DNA from: JAVBRU01 sp031547595
Lineage (GTDB): Bacteria; Bacillota; Clostridia; Christensenellales; Aristaeellaceae
DNA: 59,798 nt
NCBI GenBank assembly: GCA_031547595.1
Contig: JAVBRU010000048.1
Span: 1-59,798 of the forward strand
Reading direction: 5' to 3'
Shown: positions 16,742 through 24,827 of the stretch, one piece after another
How positions within the stretch are numbered: the first letter of the stretch is position 1
Layout of the letters: each line of letters begins with the position of its first letter
Translations under genes and position numbers: made by a program
Notes under the pieces: model-generated
Database searches by the model: none
Told to the model about the DNA's origin: nothing
The model's input: only the letters and a program-made list of their open reading frames with translations

Positions 16742-18208
16742 ATGAAAAAACTGCTGGCATTGACCCTCTCCCTGCTGATTATGCTCTCCTGCCTGCCCGC
16801 GCTGGCCGAGGGCGGCCCCGTGTATACACAGGTGACCGCGCGCTTCACAGGCGAGCTTGAAAAAGGCGCCGTGATTGACGTATTGGAAAACAACACCGCC
16901 ATTGAGCTGGGCTATGTGCAGCAGCTGATTGACGCGTTCAATGCCGCCTATGCGGACAAGGGCATTTCCGCCCGCATCATGGATATCGACCAGTATTCCG
17001 ACCTCGCCACTGACGGCCCCTATGGCTACGGCCCCGATGTGTGGTACCAGGCCAACGATATTCTGATGAAATACGCCACCAAGCAGCACCTTTTGCCCTT
17101 GCCTATTTACAGCATGGAATGCTATGCGCAAATCCCGCAAAACGCGTGGGATGCCTACGCGGTGAATGCCGGCGGCGAAACGCTGTACTGCGGCGTTCCC
17201 GTCAACGTGCAGGCTGGTATGATGTATTATATCGAATCCATGCTGCCGGACGGCTGGCAGGAGAATTGGGACATCAACCAAAACGGCACGCCGGACTTTT
17301 TTGAAAGCTATACCGCGCTGTATGCCCTGAGCGCCGATATCCAGGCAAACGGCGGCAAAACCAAGTATGGCTACCTGGACGACCTCGTAGACACCTATTT
17401 CTCCGCCGGATACCTTTTCACCTACGGCGGCTATGTGTTTGGCAACAAGAATACCGATAAAGCGGACATCGGCTTTGCCGCCGGCGATGCCGCCAAGGGC
17501 GCAAACATGCTGCGCCAGTGGGCCGCGCTGATGAACAACACCGAAGTGCTGGACAAATCCTTTGCCTCCGCCGCATATGCGTATATGGCCAATGGCACCA
17601 TGCTGTGCACCGTCACCACCCCAGACGTGCGCCAGATGTTTATCCGCGCCATGGTGAACACCGGCAATTGGACAAAGGAAGAAGCCGAAGCCGACCTGAA
17701 GATGATCAACGTACCCAACCTCCCCGCCAGCGCGGATTTGACAGCCGACAACTGGCAGGACACCATCAACGAAATGCATACCCTGACGCTCAAGACCAAG
17801 ATGATGGGCGGCATCAACGGCTATGGTATCTCCAGCTACACCAAGTATCCCAACGCATCCCTTGCGTTTGTGGAGTTTGCCGCCAGCTACGAACAGGTGA
17901 TGGCACGCAATGCCATGCTGGGCATCAGCCCCGCCCGCGCCGATGCCGCAGCCACCATTGGCGAAAACGACCCCACCGTACAGATGATATTCAATAACCT
18001 GGACGATGGCTTTATTGACATCATGCCCGCCATCAACGAAGTGGCGCAGATCTGGTCGCCCAGCGAATCCTTCCTGATCGACCTTGCCACCGACGCCTTC
18101 CGCAAGGACCGCGGCGAGCCGGAGCTGTACGACACCATCCAGAAGATTCAGGATGGCCTGACCCGCATGGTCAACCAGATTCTGGACGCAATCTTCACCC
18201 TCGCGTAA
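16742..18208 (+). CDS. malE: ABC transporter maltodextrin-binding protein
   Basis: Extracellular solute receptor of a carbohydrate importer of the CUT1 type. 488 aa, longer than E. coli MalE. Signal peptide MKKLLALTLSLLIMLSC...ALA|E; the MLSC is close to, but not a good, lipobox, so lipid anchoring is uncertain. Mature protein shows the type of fold expected: GPDVWYQANDIL, PVNVQAGMMYYIESM, and a C-terminal helix set. Aspartates and aromatics near WDINQNGTPDFF could be ligand or calcium contacts. Genes for two permeases follow at once. Specificity for maltodextrin is inferred from neighbours. Confidence 0.88.
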   Translation: MKKLLALTLSLLIMLSCLPALAEGGPVYTQVTARFTGELEKGAVIDVLENNTAIELGYVQQLIDAFNAAYADKGISARIMDIDQYSDLATDGPYGYGPDVWYQANDILMKYATKQHLLPLPIYSMECYAQIPQNAWDAYAVNAGGETLYCGVPVNVQAGMMYYIESMLPDGWQENWDINQNGTPDFFESYTALYALSADIQANGGKTKYGYLDDLVDTYFSAGYLFTYGGYVFGNKNTDKADIGFAAGDAAKGANMLRQWAALMNNTEVLDKSFASAAYAYMANGTMLCTVTTPDVRQMFIRAMVNTGNWTKEEAEADLKMINVPNLPASADLTADNWQDTINEMHTLTLKTKMMGGINGYGISSYTKYPNASLAFVEFAASYEQVMARNAMLGISPARADAAATIGENDPTVQMIFNNLDDGFIDIMPAINEVAQIWSPSESFLIDLATDAFRKDRGEPELYDTIQKIQDGLTRMVNQILDAIFTLA

Positions 18209-18249
18209 CGTGCTGATCCGTTAATATTGTTGAGGGAGGGATTGCTTTG

Positions 18250-19611
18250 GTGCAACAAACCGTTCCCCAAAAGCAAAATAAGGTGGCGAATGGCGTGCGC
18301 GGCGTGTTCGATTTCCTGCGCACCGCGCCGCCCAAGGTATGGGCGTCCATATGCGTGATGGGGCTGGGGCAGCTGCTGTACGGGCAGATCATCAAAGGGC
18401 TTTTGTATCTGGGCACGCTGGCCGGGCTGATCTACTATTTTGTGACGGCCGGCTTCCAGGCGTTAGCGGGGTTCTTTACACTGGGTACCGTGGAAGAAAA
18501 CCTGTGGCTGGGCATGAAGGGCGATAACTCCATGAACATGCTGATCCTGGGCATCTTCGCGTGGATTATCCTGTTTTTCTTCATTGTGCTGTGGATCACC
18601 AACATCAAAGACGCTGCTGCCACCGCCAAGGATGTGGCCAAGGGCAAAAAGCCCAAGAATTTTGGGCAATCCATCGCCTCCATGCTGGACGAGAAATTCC
18701 ACATAACAGCGCTGAGCGTGCCGCTGGTGGGCGTCAGTGTGTTCAGTATTTTGCCGATCCTGTTCATGATTCTCATCGCCTTCACCAACCTCGGCGGCGA
18801 CATCGTGTACCCGAAGCTGGCCGACTGGTCGTTTGCCGCGTGGCAAAAGCTGTTCAGCATTGGCAAGCTGGGCAGCACCTTTGGCAAAATCCTCACCTGG
18901 AACATCCTGTGGGCGGTCACAACCACTTTGGTCAACTTCCTGGGCGGGCTGTCGCTGGCGCTGCTGCTGAACAAAAAAAATGTGCGCGGCAATAAGTTCT
19001 GGCGCGCCTTCCCCATCCTGGCCTATGCCATCCCAGGCTTTATCTCCATGCTGGGGTTCAAGTTCATGTTCTCGCAAAGCGGCCCCATCAACTCCATGCT
19101 GGTGGACAGCGGCAAGAACGCCATCTTCTTTCTGACCAACGATAAATCCGCCATGTGGTGGGCGCGCGGCATCGGCCTGTTCGTCAATGCGTGGATTTCC
19201 ATCCCCTCCATCATGCTGATGACAACGGGCGTGCTCTCCAACATCAACCACGACCTGTACGAGGCGTCTTCGCTGGACGGCGCAACGGCATTCCAGCAGT
19301 TTCGAAAGATCACGCTGCCGTTTGTGATTTTCTCCATCACGCCGGTGCTGATCAGCGGCTTTGTGGGCAACTTCAACAACTTTGGCATCTTCTTCTTCCT
19401 GCGCAGCGGCGTGATATCGCTGTATGGCGATTACTTCCTCGCCAGCGATACAGACCTGCTGATCAATTGGCTCTACAACCTGTCGGTAGATAACAACTAC
19501 TACTCCATTGGCGCGGCCATCAGCCTGGTCATATTCGTGATCACCGCCAGCCTGTCGCTGATGGTATACGTCCGCTCCGCAGCCTATAAGCAGGAGGACA
19601 CGTATCAATGA
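18250..19611 (+). CDS. malF: ABC transporter permease, MalF type
   Basis: Inner-membrane channel subunit. About 453 aa with an N-terminal extension carrying two or three membrane segments (from residue 20 to 110), then the six-helix permease core. The EAA loop that docks the ATPase reads YEASSLDGATAFQQFRKITLP near residue 340. Start is GTG at 18250 (GGGAGGG 9 bases upstream) or the adjacent TTG at 18247. Its TGA overlaps the ATG of the next permease. No nucleotide-binding subunit is encoded here; Firmicutes often share one MsmX-like ATPase from elsewhere. Confidence 0.9.
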   Translation: MQQTVPQKQNKVANGVRGVFDFLRTAPPKVWASICVMGLGQLLYGQIIKGLLYLGTLAGLIYYFVTAGFQALAGFFTLGTVEENLWLGMKGDNSMNMLILGIFAWIILFFFIVLWITNIKDAAATAKDVAKGKKPKNFGQSIASMLDEKFHITALSVPLVGVSVFSILPILFMILIAFTNLGGDIVYPKLADWSFAAWQKLFSIGKLGSTFGKILTWNILWAVTTTLVNFLGGLSLALLLNKKNVRGNKFWRAFPILAYAIPGFISMLGFKFMFSQSGPINSMLVDSGKNAIFFLTNDKSAMWWARGIGLFVNAWISIPSIMLMTTGVLSNINHDLYEASSLDGATAFQQFRKITLPFVIFSITPVLISGFVGNFNNFGIFFFLRSGVISLYGDYFLASDTDLLINWLYNLSVDNNYYSIGAAISLVIFVITASLSLMVYVRSAAYKQEDTYQ

Positions 19612-20480
19612 GTACACAAACTGCAAAACTCAGCAAAAAAAAGCGGTTGCGCGTGCGCCGCGCGGTGGATAACACCCTCACGTATACCGCGCTGATAGTG
19701 GTATCGGCGATCTTCCTATTTCCCTGCCTGTGGCTGATACTGGCGTCGCTCAGCAAATCCGGCAGCCTGTACGACATCCGCGGCTTCTTCCCCAGCTCGT
19801 ACAGCCTGCAGACCTTCGTTGACCTTTTTACAGACGATGTGAATGGCCTGTATCCCTACGGCAAGTGGTTTATGAATACGCTGTATGTGGCAAGCATGAG
19901 TTGCCTGATTGGCACGGTGCTGGTGATCCTGACGGGCTATGTGATGAGCCGCTTCCGCTTCAAGGGGCGCGATGCCGTAAAGCGCACCACGCTGGTGCTG
20001 GGCATGTTTCCCGGCTTCATGGGGCTGACCGCCATCTACATCATCATGAATCAGTTTGGCCTGCTCAACCGCCTGGAGGCGCTGATCTTCCTGTATGCAG
20101 GCACAGCGCCCATGGGCTACCTTGTGCAAAAGGGATACTTTGACACCATCCCCTTTACCATCACCGAGGCGGCGCGTATTGACGGGGCGACCAACCTGCA
20201 AATCTTCACCAAGATCACACTGCCCCTGTCCAAGCCCATGCTGGTGTATACCGCACTGACGCAGTTTGCCTGGCCGTGGAGCGACTGCCTGCTGCCCAAG
20301 CTTCTCCTCAAAAACCGCCAGCAATGGACGGTGGCCGTCGGGCTGTTCAGCATGCCGGAGACGCATTTCTCCAGGTTTGCCGCTGGCAGCGTGTTCATCG
20401 CCGTGCCCATTGTGATCCTGTACTTCTGCCTGGTCAAGCACATCGTGAACGGCCTGACCTCCGGGGCAGTGAAAGGATAA
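19608..20480 (+). CDS. malG: ABC transporter permease, MalG type
   Basis: Second channel subunit, 290 aa, six membrane helices beginning near residue 25. EAA loop EAARIDGATNLQIFTKITLP at about 185-204, with the Gly at the usual place. Overlaps malF by 4 bases (ATGA), so translation is coupled and the two are made in equal amounts. A secreted amylase starts 4 bases after its stop. Confidence 0.92.
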   Translation: MSTQTAKLSKKKRLRVRRAVDNTLTYTALIVVSAIFLFPCLWLILASLSKSGSLYDIRGFFPSSYSLQTFVDLFTDDVNGLYPYGKWFMNTLYVASMSCLIGTVLVILTGYVMSRFRFKGRDAVKRTTLVLGMFPGFMGLTAIYIIMNQFGLLNRLEALIFLYAGTAPMGYLVQKGYFDTIPFTITEAARIDGATNLQIFTKITLPLSKPMLVYTALTQFAWPWSDCLLPKLLLKNRQQWTVAVGLFSMPETHFSRFAAGSVFIAVPIVILYFCLVKHIVNGLTSGAVKG

Positions 20481-20484
20481 ATTG

Positions 20485-21972
20485 ATGAAAAAGGCAGTAT
20501 CTCTCCTGTTGATTGTGCTTCTGCTGTGCAGCGCCCTTCCCGTCCTTGCCAAAACCACCAACGAGAACATGGTGGATAACTGGTACGAAATCTTTGTCTA
20601 TTCTTTTTACGACAGCGATGGCGACCGCATTGGCGATTTCAACGGCCTTACCCAGAAGCTGGATTATGTGAAGGACATGGGCTTTGGCGGCATCTGGCTG
20701 ATGCCCATCCACCCCTCCCCGTCCTACCACAAGTATGACGTGACCGACTATTACGCCATCGACCCCGCCTATGGCACGCTGGAAGACTTCCAAGCCATGC
20801 TGGCGCGCGCGAAAGAGCTGAACATCAAGATCATCCTCGATCTGGTGGTCAACCACACCTCCAACCTGCATCCCTGGTTCCAAAGCGCCAAGGCGGATGT
20901 GGATTCCCCCTACCGCGACTACTACAACTTCTCCCTCACCCCGCAGGCAGGGTATAACGCGCTGCCCAGCGGCTGGTACTACGAAAGCCGCTTTGTCACC
21001 TCCATGCCCGACCTCAACCTCGACAACCCCGCCGTGCGGGACGAAATCGAGGCCATCATGCGCTACTGGCTGGACATGGGCGTGGACGGCTTCCGCCTGG
21101 ACGCCGTGACCAGCTACTACACCGGCAACCGCTTCAAGAATGTCGAGTTCCTCAGCTGGCTGCAAGAAACTGCCGATGCCATCAAGCCCGATTGCTTCAT
21201 CGTGGGCGAGGCGTGGGAAGATCTGTACACCATCGCCGAATACTACAAAAGCGGCATGGACAGCTTCTTCCTCTTTCCCACCTCGCAGGGCGGTGGCTAT
21301 ATCGCCAAAATCCTGGGCGCGGACGTCAACGAAAAAGGCACCAGCTTTGGCAATGTGGTCAGCCTGCTGGAGCGGAACTTCCCCGATGTGCTGATGACGC
21401 CGTTCCTTGGCAATCACGACACGCAGCGCATTGCCAGCGCGCTTGGCTACAACACCGCCACCAACATCAAAATGGCGGCAGGGCTGCTCAGCATGCTGAA
21501 GGGCAGCATCTTCGTGTACTATGGCGATGAAATTGGCATGACGGGCACCGGCAACGACCCGAACAAGCGCATTGGTATCTTCTGGGACAAGAAGATGACC
21601 ATCACCGCCTGCCCGCCTGGCACCACCACTGCCGATTATCCCTTCCCGTCTGTAGAAAAGCAGCAGGCCGACGCCCTGTCTATCCTGAGCTACTACAAGC
21701 AGGCCATGGCGCTGCGCAATCAGCACCCCGAAATCGCCCGCGGCGTTGCCACCGTGCTGGAGAGCGGTGATAAAGACGTGTGCATCCTGCAAAAGGACTA
21801 TGACGGCAGCAGCATACTGCTAGCCATCAACCTGTCCATTGATGATGTCACCCTCGTAAATGCCGCCTTTAACGGCCGCCAGCTGGTGGGCGAGCTTGAG
21901 ATTTGGGGAAATGCCGCGTTTGTGGATGACACACTCACCGTGCCCGCCTACGGCATCGCCGTGCTCCGGTAA
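20485..21972 (+). CDS. Secreted alpha-amylase (GH13)
   Basis: Extracellular starch hydrolase, 495 aa. Signal peptide MKKAVSLLLIVLLL...VLA|K. Barrel motifs: IWLMPIHPSPSYHKYDVTDY, region I DLVVNHTS, region II GFRLDAVTS with nucleophile Asp206, region III VGEAWED with Glu242, region IV GNHDTQR with Asp312. The YDSDGDRIGDFNGL calcium-type loop near the start fits the oligo-1,6-glucosidase/amylase branch found in exported Firmicutes enzymes. The ATG at 20485 follows TTG, also in frame; both overlap the malG ribosome spacing (GAAAGGA upstream). Located between permeases and a binding-like protein, so produced together with the importer. Confidence 0.92.
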   Translation: MKKAVSLLLIVLLLCSALPVLAKTTNENMVDNWYEIFVYSFYDSDGDRIGDFNGLTQKLDYVKDMGFGGIWLMPIHPSPSYHKYDVTDYYAIDPAYGTLEDFQAMLARAKELNIKIILDLVVNHTSNLHPWFQSAKADVDSPYRDYYNFSLTPQAGYNALPSGWYYESRFVTSMPDLNLDNPAVRDEIEAIMRYWLDMGVDGFRLDAVTSYYTGNRFKNVEFLSWLQETADAIKPDCFIVGEAWEDLYTIAEYYKSGMDSFFLFPTSQGGGYIAKILGADVNEKGTSFGNVVSLLERNFPDVLMTPFLGNHDTQRIASALGYNTATNIKMAAGLLSMLKGSIFVYYGDEIGMTGTGNDPNKRIGIFWDKKMTITACPPGTTTADYPFPSVEKQQADALSILSYYKQAMALRNQHPEIARGVATVLESGDKDVCILQKDYDGSSILLAINLSIDDVTLVNAAFNGRQLVGELEIWGNAAFVDDTLTVPAYGIAVLR

Positions 21973-21989
21973 CTCACACTCGGATACAG

Positions 21990-22003
21990 TTCCCCATGGG
22001 GAA
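21990..22003. promoter_or_regulatory. Short perfect palindrome between amylase and starch-binding gene
   Basis: TTCCCCATGGGGAA. In RNA it can form a 5-bp stem with a CATG loop just before the ribosome site of the next gene. It might be an mRNA processing or stability point allowing different levels of the two products. Confidence 0.35.
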
Positions 22004-22033
22004 TTGATCATATTTTTGAATGGAGGTTTCACC

Positions 22034-23290
22034 ATGAAGAAAACCCTATTGTCCCTGCTGATGGTTCTGGCGCTGCTCGTTTCCTGCGCAGCGCTGGCGG
22101 ATGATGCCAAGGTTACTGTTACTGTGTATGACAGTGATGGCGTGACAGTCATTAACGAAATCGAACTGGATAAGGGCGCTGTGCTGGAAGACCTGGGCGT
22201 CACCAAAGAAGGCTATGTGATCGCCGGTATCTATGTGACCCCCGCGCTGCTGCGCACCTATGACATGAGCAAGGCTGTGGACGCCGACATGTCGCTGTTT
22301 GTGGCCTGGCAGTCTGCCAAGGTGGACGAGCGCCCCTGGATGCTGGCCGGCAGCTTTAAGTGCTATCCCGACAATGCCTGGGGCAAGGTTTGGCCGCAGG
22401 ACGGCTATCTGCTGCAGCCCGTGGAAGGCGAGTTCAACACCTTCGCCATCGAAGTCAGCCTGTATAAAGACGACCAGTTCAAAATCGCTGTGATCGGCGA
22501 AGGCTATGTGTGGGATGATACCAGCAGCATGGACAGCCGCAACGTGATCAAATCGGAATACCTCTCCGGCGGCGAAGATGCGTTTGATACCGGCGCGAAC
22601 ATCAAAGTGCTGCAGGACGGCCTCTATCGCCTGATCATTAAGACCGATGCCGAAACCCTCGCCCTGTGTAAGCTGGACGCCGAGCGCCTGGGCGATGCCG
22701 CCCCTGCCCCCGTTGCGGAGTATAAGTTTGACCTGCAGATCCATGCTTCCTTCCTGGGCTGGGACGTGGCGCAGAATGTGGTGCTGACCCGCAATGGCGA
22801 AGATTATCTGTGGTATGGCGAGTTTGACGTGGCCGAAGACGGCGAATTTGGCGTGAAGAACTATGGCAGCGATGCGTGGTTTGCTGCGCCCGATGGCAAT
22901 ATCAAGATCACAGCCGGCCACTACATGCTGTTCATCAAGCTCAATGAGGACAACACCCTGGCCGAGCCCATCGCTGTGGGCGCGCCCGCATACTACGTCG
23001 TAGGCACCTGCGGCAATGGCGGCTGGGCCGGCGATGCCAATGCCGACAACGTTGCCTTCATGCTGGAAGCCCAGGAAGATGGCACCTTCGCTAAGGAAGT
23101 AACCTTCACCGATGCCGAGACCGCCGAATGGGCTGGCAACAAGGTGGCCTTCAAGGTCGTGTACGGCGCTTGCGGCAAGGTTGCCAACGAGTTCTGGTTT
23201 AGCAACGAGGCCGGCGACAACATCACCGCTGATCCCGGCACCTACACCATCAGCTTTGACCCCGCCACCAAGGTTGTGGAAGTCAAATAA
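22034..23290 (+). CDS. Exported starch-binding-like protein
   Basis: 418 aa. The ATG at 22034 follows TGGAGG by 7 bases. Leader MKKTLLSLLMVLALLVSCAALA contains a fair lipobox (L15-V-S-C18) but also an ALA|D site, so lipoprotein or secreted are both possible. After an 80-residue domain come two copies of a beta-sandwich module with Trp/Gly-rich starts: PWMLAGSFKCYPDNAWGK (about 100) and YYVVGTCGNGGWAGDA (about 318), between them YKFDLQIHASFLGWD. This is the pattern of SusE/SusF-like or CBM-type starch-binding modules. Last gene of the operon, followed by repeat R3 and a terminator. Starch binding is inferred from module pattern and context. Confidence 0.75.
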   Translation: MKKTLLSLLMVLALLVSCAALADDAKVTVTVYDSDGVTVINEIELDKGAVLEDLGVTKEGYVIAGIYVTPALLRTYDMSKAVDADMSLFVAWQSAKVDERPWMLAGSFKCYPDNAWGKVWPQDGYLLQPVEGEFNTFAIEVSLYKDDQFKIAVIGEGYVWDDTSSMDSRNVIKSEYLSGGEDAFDTGANIKVLQDGLYRLIIKTDAETLALCKLDAERLGDAAPAPVAEYKFDLQIHASFLGWDVAQNVVLTRNGEDYLWYGEFDVAEDGEFGVKNYGSDAWFAAPDGNIKITAGHYMLFIKLNEDNTLAEPIAVGAPAYYVVGTCGNGGWAGDANADNVAFMLEAQEDGTFAKEVTFTDAETAEWAGNKVAFKVVYGACGKVANEFWFSNEAGDNITADPGTYTISFDPATKVVEVK

Positions 23291-23306
23291 GCTAGTTTTG
23301 ATGGGG

Positions 23307-23370
23307 ACGCTGGGGCTGCTCGCCCCAGACCCCAGGCAGGGGCATCATGCCCCTGCACCTCACTTAGGCA
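23307..23370 (+). repeat. Dispersed structured repeat, copy R3
   Basis: Hairpin 1 CTGGGGCTGCTCGCCCCAG (23310-23328), hairpin 2 GCAGGGGCA-tc-ATGCCCCTGC type stem (about 23336-23356), then CACCTCACTTAGG. Sense orientation, 16 bases after the starch-binding gene; it runs straight into the terminator hairpin. Confidence 0.85.
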
Positions 23371-23376
23371 AATAGG

Positions 23377-23410
23377 AAAGACTTGCAGCTGCGAAGTTGC
23401 AAGTCTTTTT
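23377..23410 (+). terminator. Terminator of the maltodextrin operon
   Basis: AAAGACTTGCA ... TGCAAGTCTTT stem of 11 bp plus T-run. Nearly the same hairpin follows repeat R5 (43166-43203) and stands alone at 42603-42636. Confidence 0.9.
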
Positions 23411-23424
23411 ATATGAACAGCAGA

Positions 23425-23922
23425 TTATACATTGTCATCAGTCAAATTTGAAGCAAATGCCCTGGCATCTTTCAGGTTGGGGCACTCCACAATGGTCACT
23501 ATGCGCTCTCCCGTACACTCAAAGTACACCCAGCGTTCGTTGTTCGTAAATTCTTGGATAGGTACCACAAATGGTTTGCGGGGCAGCTTGGCATAGGGAA
23601 GAATCTCAACAGTCAGCTTTTCATCAGGGCTGCGTTCACTCATCACATAGTGTTTTCGTCCCTGCGCAGGGGCGCAATGCTCTAATATAGCCCTTTGCAA
23701 CGCTTCTGCGTCCTCTAAACTGCTGGGCGAAAGGTTTTCCATAAGCGAAGCCATGCCCTCATAATCCCTATAATCTGGAGGCACCCCTGTTTCACCCTTG
23801 CATGCGCGTTGATACAGCGCGTCCAACCGCCGTGCCCTGTTGATTCTGTCCGCGCCAAACATGTTGGTGATGCGTTGAATGTCTTCTTCGGTAAAAAGGG
23901 AGCGCTTTTCTTGTTTACTCAT
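23425..23922 (-). CDS. Hypothetical protein, 165 aa
   Basis: Soluble, charged protein without signal or membrane segment; starts MSKQEKRSLFTEEDIQRITN. The first half is helical (LDALYQRACKGETG, SSLEDAEALQRAILEH), the second half has beta character (LTVEILPYAKLPRKPFVVPI, RWVYFECTGERIVTIVECPN). No family recognised. Driven by a full consensus promoter and divergent from the XRE gene, which may regulate it. Confidence 0.7.
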   Translation of the reverse strand: MSKQEKRSLFTEEDIQRITNMFGADRINRARRLDALYQRACKGETGVPPDYRDYEGMASLMENLSPSSLEDAEALQRAILEHCAPAQGRKHYVMSERSPDEKLTVEILPYAKLPRKPFVVPIQEFTNNERWVYFECTGERIVTIVECPNLKDARAFASNLTDDNV

Positions 23923-23956
23923 ACGATATCAACTCCAAAAGGTATATTACACAAAC

Positions 23957-23985
23957 ATTATAGTTCGTTGAATTAATATTGTCAA
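23957..23985 (-). promoter_or_regulatory. Consensus promoter of the 165-aa gene
   Basis: Minus strand TTGACA (23980-23985), 17 bases, TATAAT (23957-23962). Its -35 is 15 bases from the -35 of the divergent XRE promoter, so a single bound repressor could affect both. Confidence 0.85.
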
Positions 23986-24000
23986 TAGAAGAAAATAATG

Positions 24001-24029
24001 TTTACAGATGCAACTCAATATGATATTAT
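24001..24029 (+). promoter_or_regulatory. Promoter of the XRE gene
   Basis: TTTACA (24001-24006), 17 bases, TATTAT (24024-24029), about 28 bases before the ATG. Confidence 0.75.
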
Positions 24030-24056
24030 TAGAACAATTTAAGGGGGATACTAGCG

Positions 24057-24455
24057 ATGATTGGCGATAGAATAAAAGAGATTCGTAAAGAACTGCATTT
24101 ATCACAAGCGGCATTTGGAGATCGATTAGGCGTTGGTAAATCAACAATCTCTCATGTCGAAAAGAGAGAGGGTACCGTAACAGATCAACTGTTTAAGGCG
24201 ATTTGCACTGTTTATAATGTCAATCCCGCATGGCTACGTGATGGAGAAGAACCGATGTTTTTTTCTCCGGATCCGGATATGCTAAAAGCGGTGGAGCGAT
24301 TGCTGGCAAGTGATAACGAGCCCGCAAAAGTGCTGATGGGCGCGATGACAAAAATGACGCCCGAACAGTGGCAGAAGATGGGCGAAGTGCTGCAAATACT
24401 GAACGCGGAGCAGCAAGCATTATCCAGCACCGGTAAGCAAAAACCTGCGGAATAA
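24057..24455 (+). CDS. XRE-family transcriptional regulator
   Basis: 132 aa. Helix-turn-helix of the Cro/C1 type at residues 5-60: RIKEIRKELHLSQAAFGDRLGVGKSTISHVEKRE, followed by the PAWLRDGEEPMF stretch common in phage-repressor-like XRE proteins. The C-terminal half is helical (EPAKVLMGAMTKMTPEQWQKMG) and may dimerise. GGGGG precedes the ATG. The gene is more AT-rich than its neighbours and sits next to a repeat, hinting at acquisition. Target probably the divergent promoter. Confidence 0.88.
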   Translation: MIGDRIKEIRKELHLSQAAFGDRLGVGKSTISHVEKREGTVTDQLFKAICTVYNVNPAWLRDGEEPMFFSPDPDMLKAVERLLASDNEPAKVLMGAMTKMTPEQWQKMGEVLQILNAEQQALSSTGKQKPAE

Positions 24456-24484
24456 TGCATTAAATCAAGGGTGGTCAACAGGCA

Positions 24485-24723
24485 TTGCGTATTGTCCGCA
24501 TGTAACAATACTGCGAACCATGTGTTTCCGCGCAAGCATCATCCTTGAATATAGAAGTGGGGGTGCAGGGATCACTGATCCCTGCCGAGCGACGGAGATG
24601 AGCGCCGCCAGTGGCGGATGAAGCGAATCGGAGTCGGACACCGAAACGAGCGGTGGCACGCCGCAGCGTGGCAGCGCGACGATTGAGGTGGAAGAGGTTA
24701 GTCTGGGGCGAGTAGCCCCAGCG
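24485..24723 (-). repeat. Dispersed structured repeat, copy R4 (long form)
   Basis: Minus orientation. Hairpin 1 at 24702-24720 (CTGGGGC-TACTC-GCCCCAG), then a 115-base insertion relative to R1-R3, hairpin 2 GCAGGGATCA-ct-GATCCCTGC at about 24565-24585, AAGCATCATC at 24534-24543, and the third stem GCGTATTGT ... ACAATACTGC at 24487-24515. The insertion, rich in short GC stems, is shared with R5. Unlike the other copies it is antisense to the gene before it (XRE) and fills the gap before lonB. Confidence 0.8.
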
Positions 24724-24768
24724 TTCCCTGTCCCTCCGTCCCTCGGCAGATTTTGCCGATAATTCCCC

Positions 24769-24798
24769 GCATGTATACAGCCCCTTTTTCGCATGATA
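24769..24798 (+). promoter_or_regulatory. Forespore-type (sigma-G/F) promoter of lonB
   Basis: GCATG (24769-24773), exactly 18 bases, CATGATA (24792-24798): 5/5 and 6/7 matches to the sigma-G elements GHATR and CATWHTA. Bacillus lonB is forespore-expressed, which fits. No good sigma-A promoter is seen before the gene. Confidence 0.55.
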
Positions 24799-24820
24799 TG
24801 AAGGACGTGCGAAAAGGGGG
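24781..24820 (+). promoter_or_regulatory. Leader hairpin masking the lonB ribosome site
   Basis: CCCCTTTTTCGCA (24781-24793) pairs with TGCGAAAAGGGG (24808-24819), burying the AAAAGGGGG ribosome site 7 bases before the ATG; one T is bulged. GTTTT follows, so it could also act as a weak terminator. Transcripts from the 24769-24798 promoter would start near 24805 and lack the left arm. Confidence 0.65.
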
Positions 24821-24827
24821 TTTTAAC

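Noticed and set aside
15317..17779. 820-aa minus-strand frame opposite the GH13 and malE genes
   Set aside because: Long only because codon bias leaves the opposite strand open; His/Val/Gly-rich product and no initiation signals.
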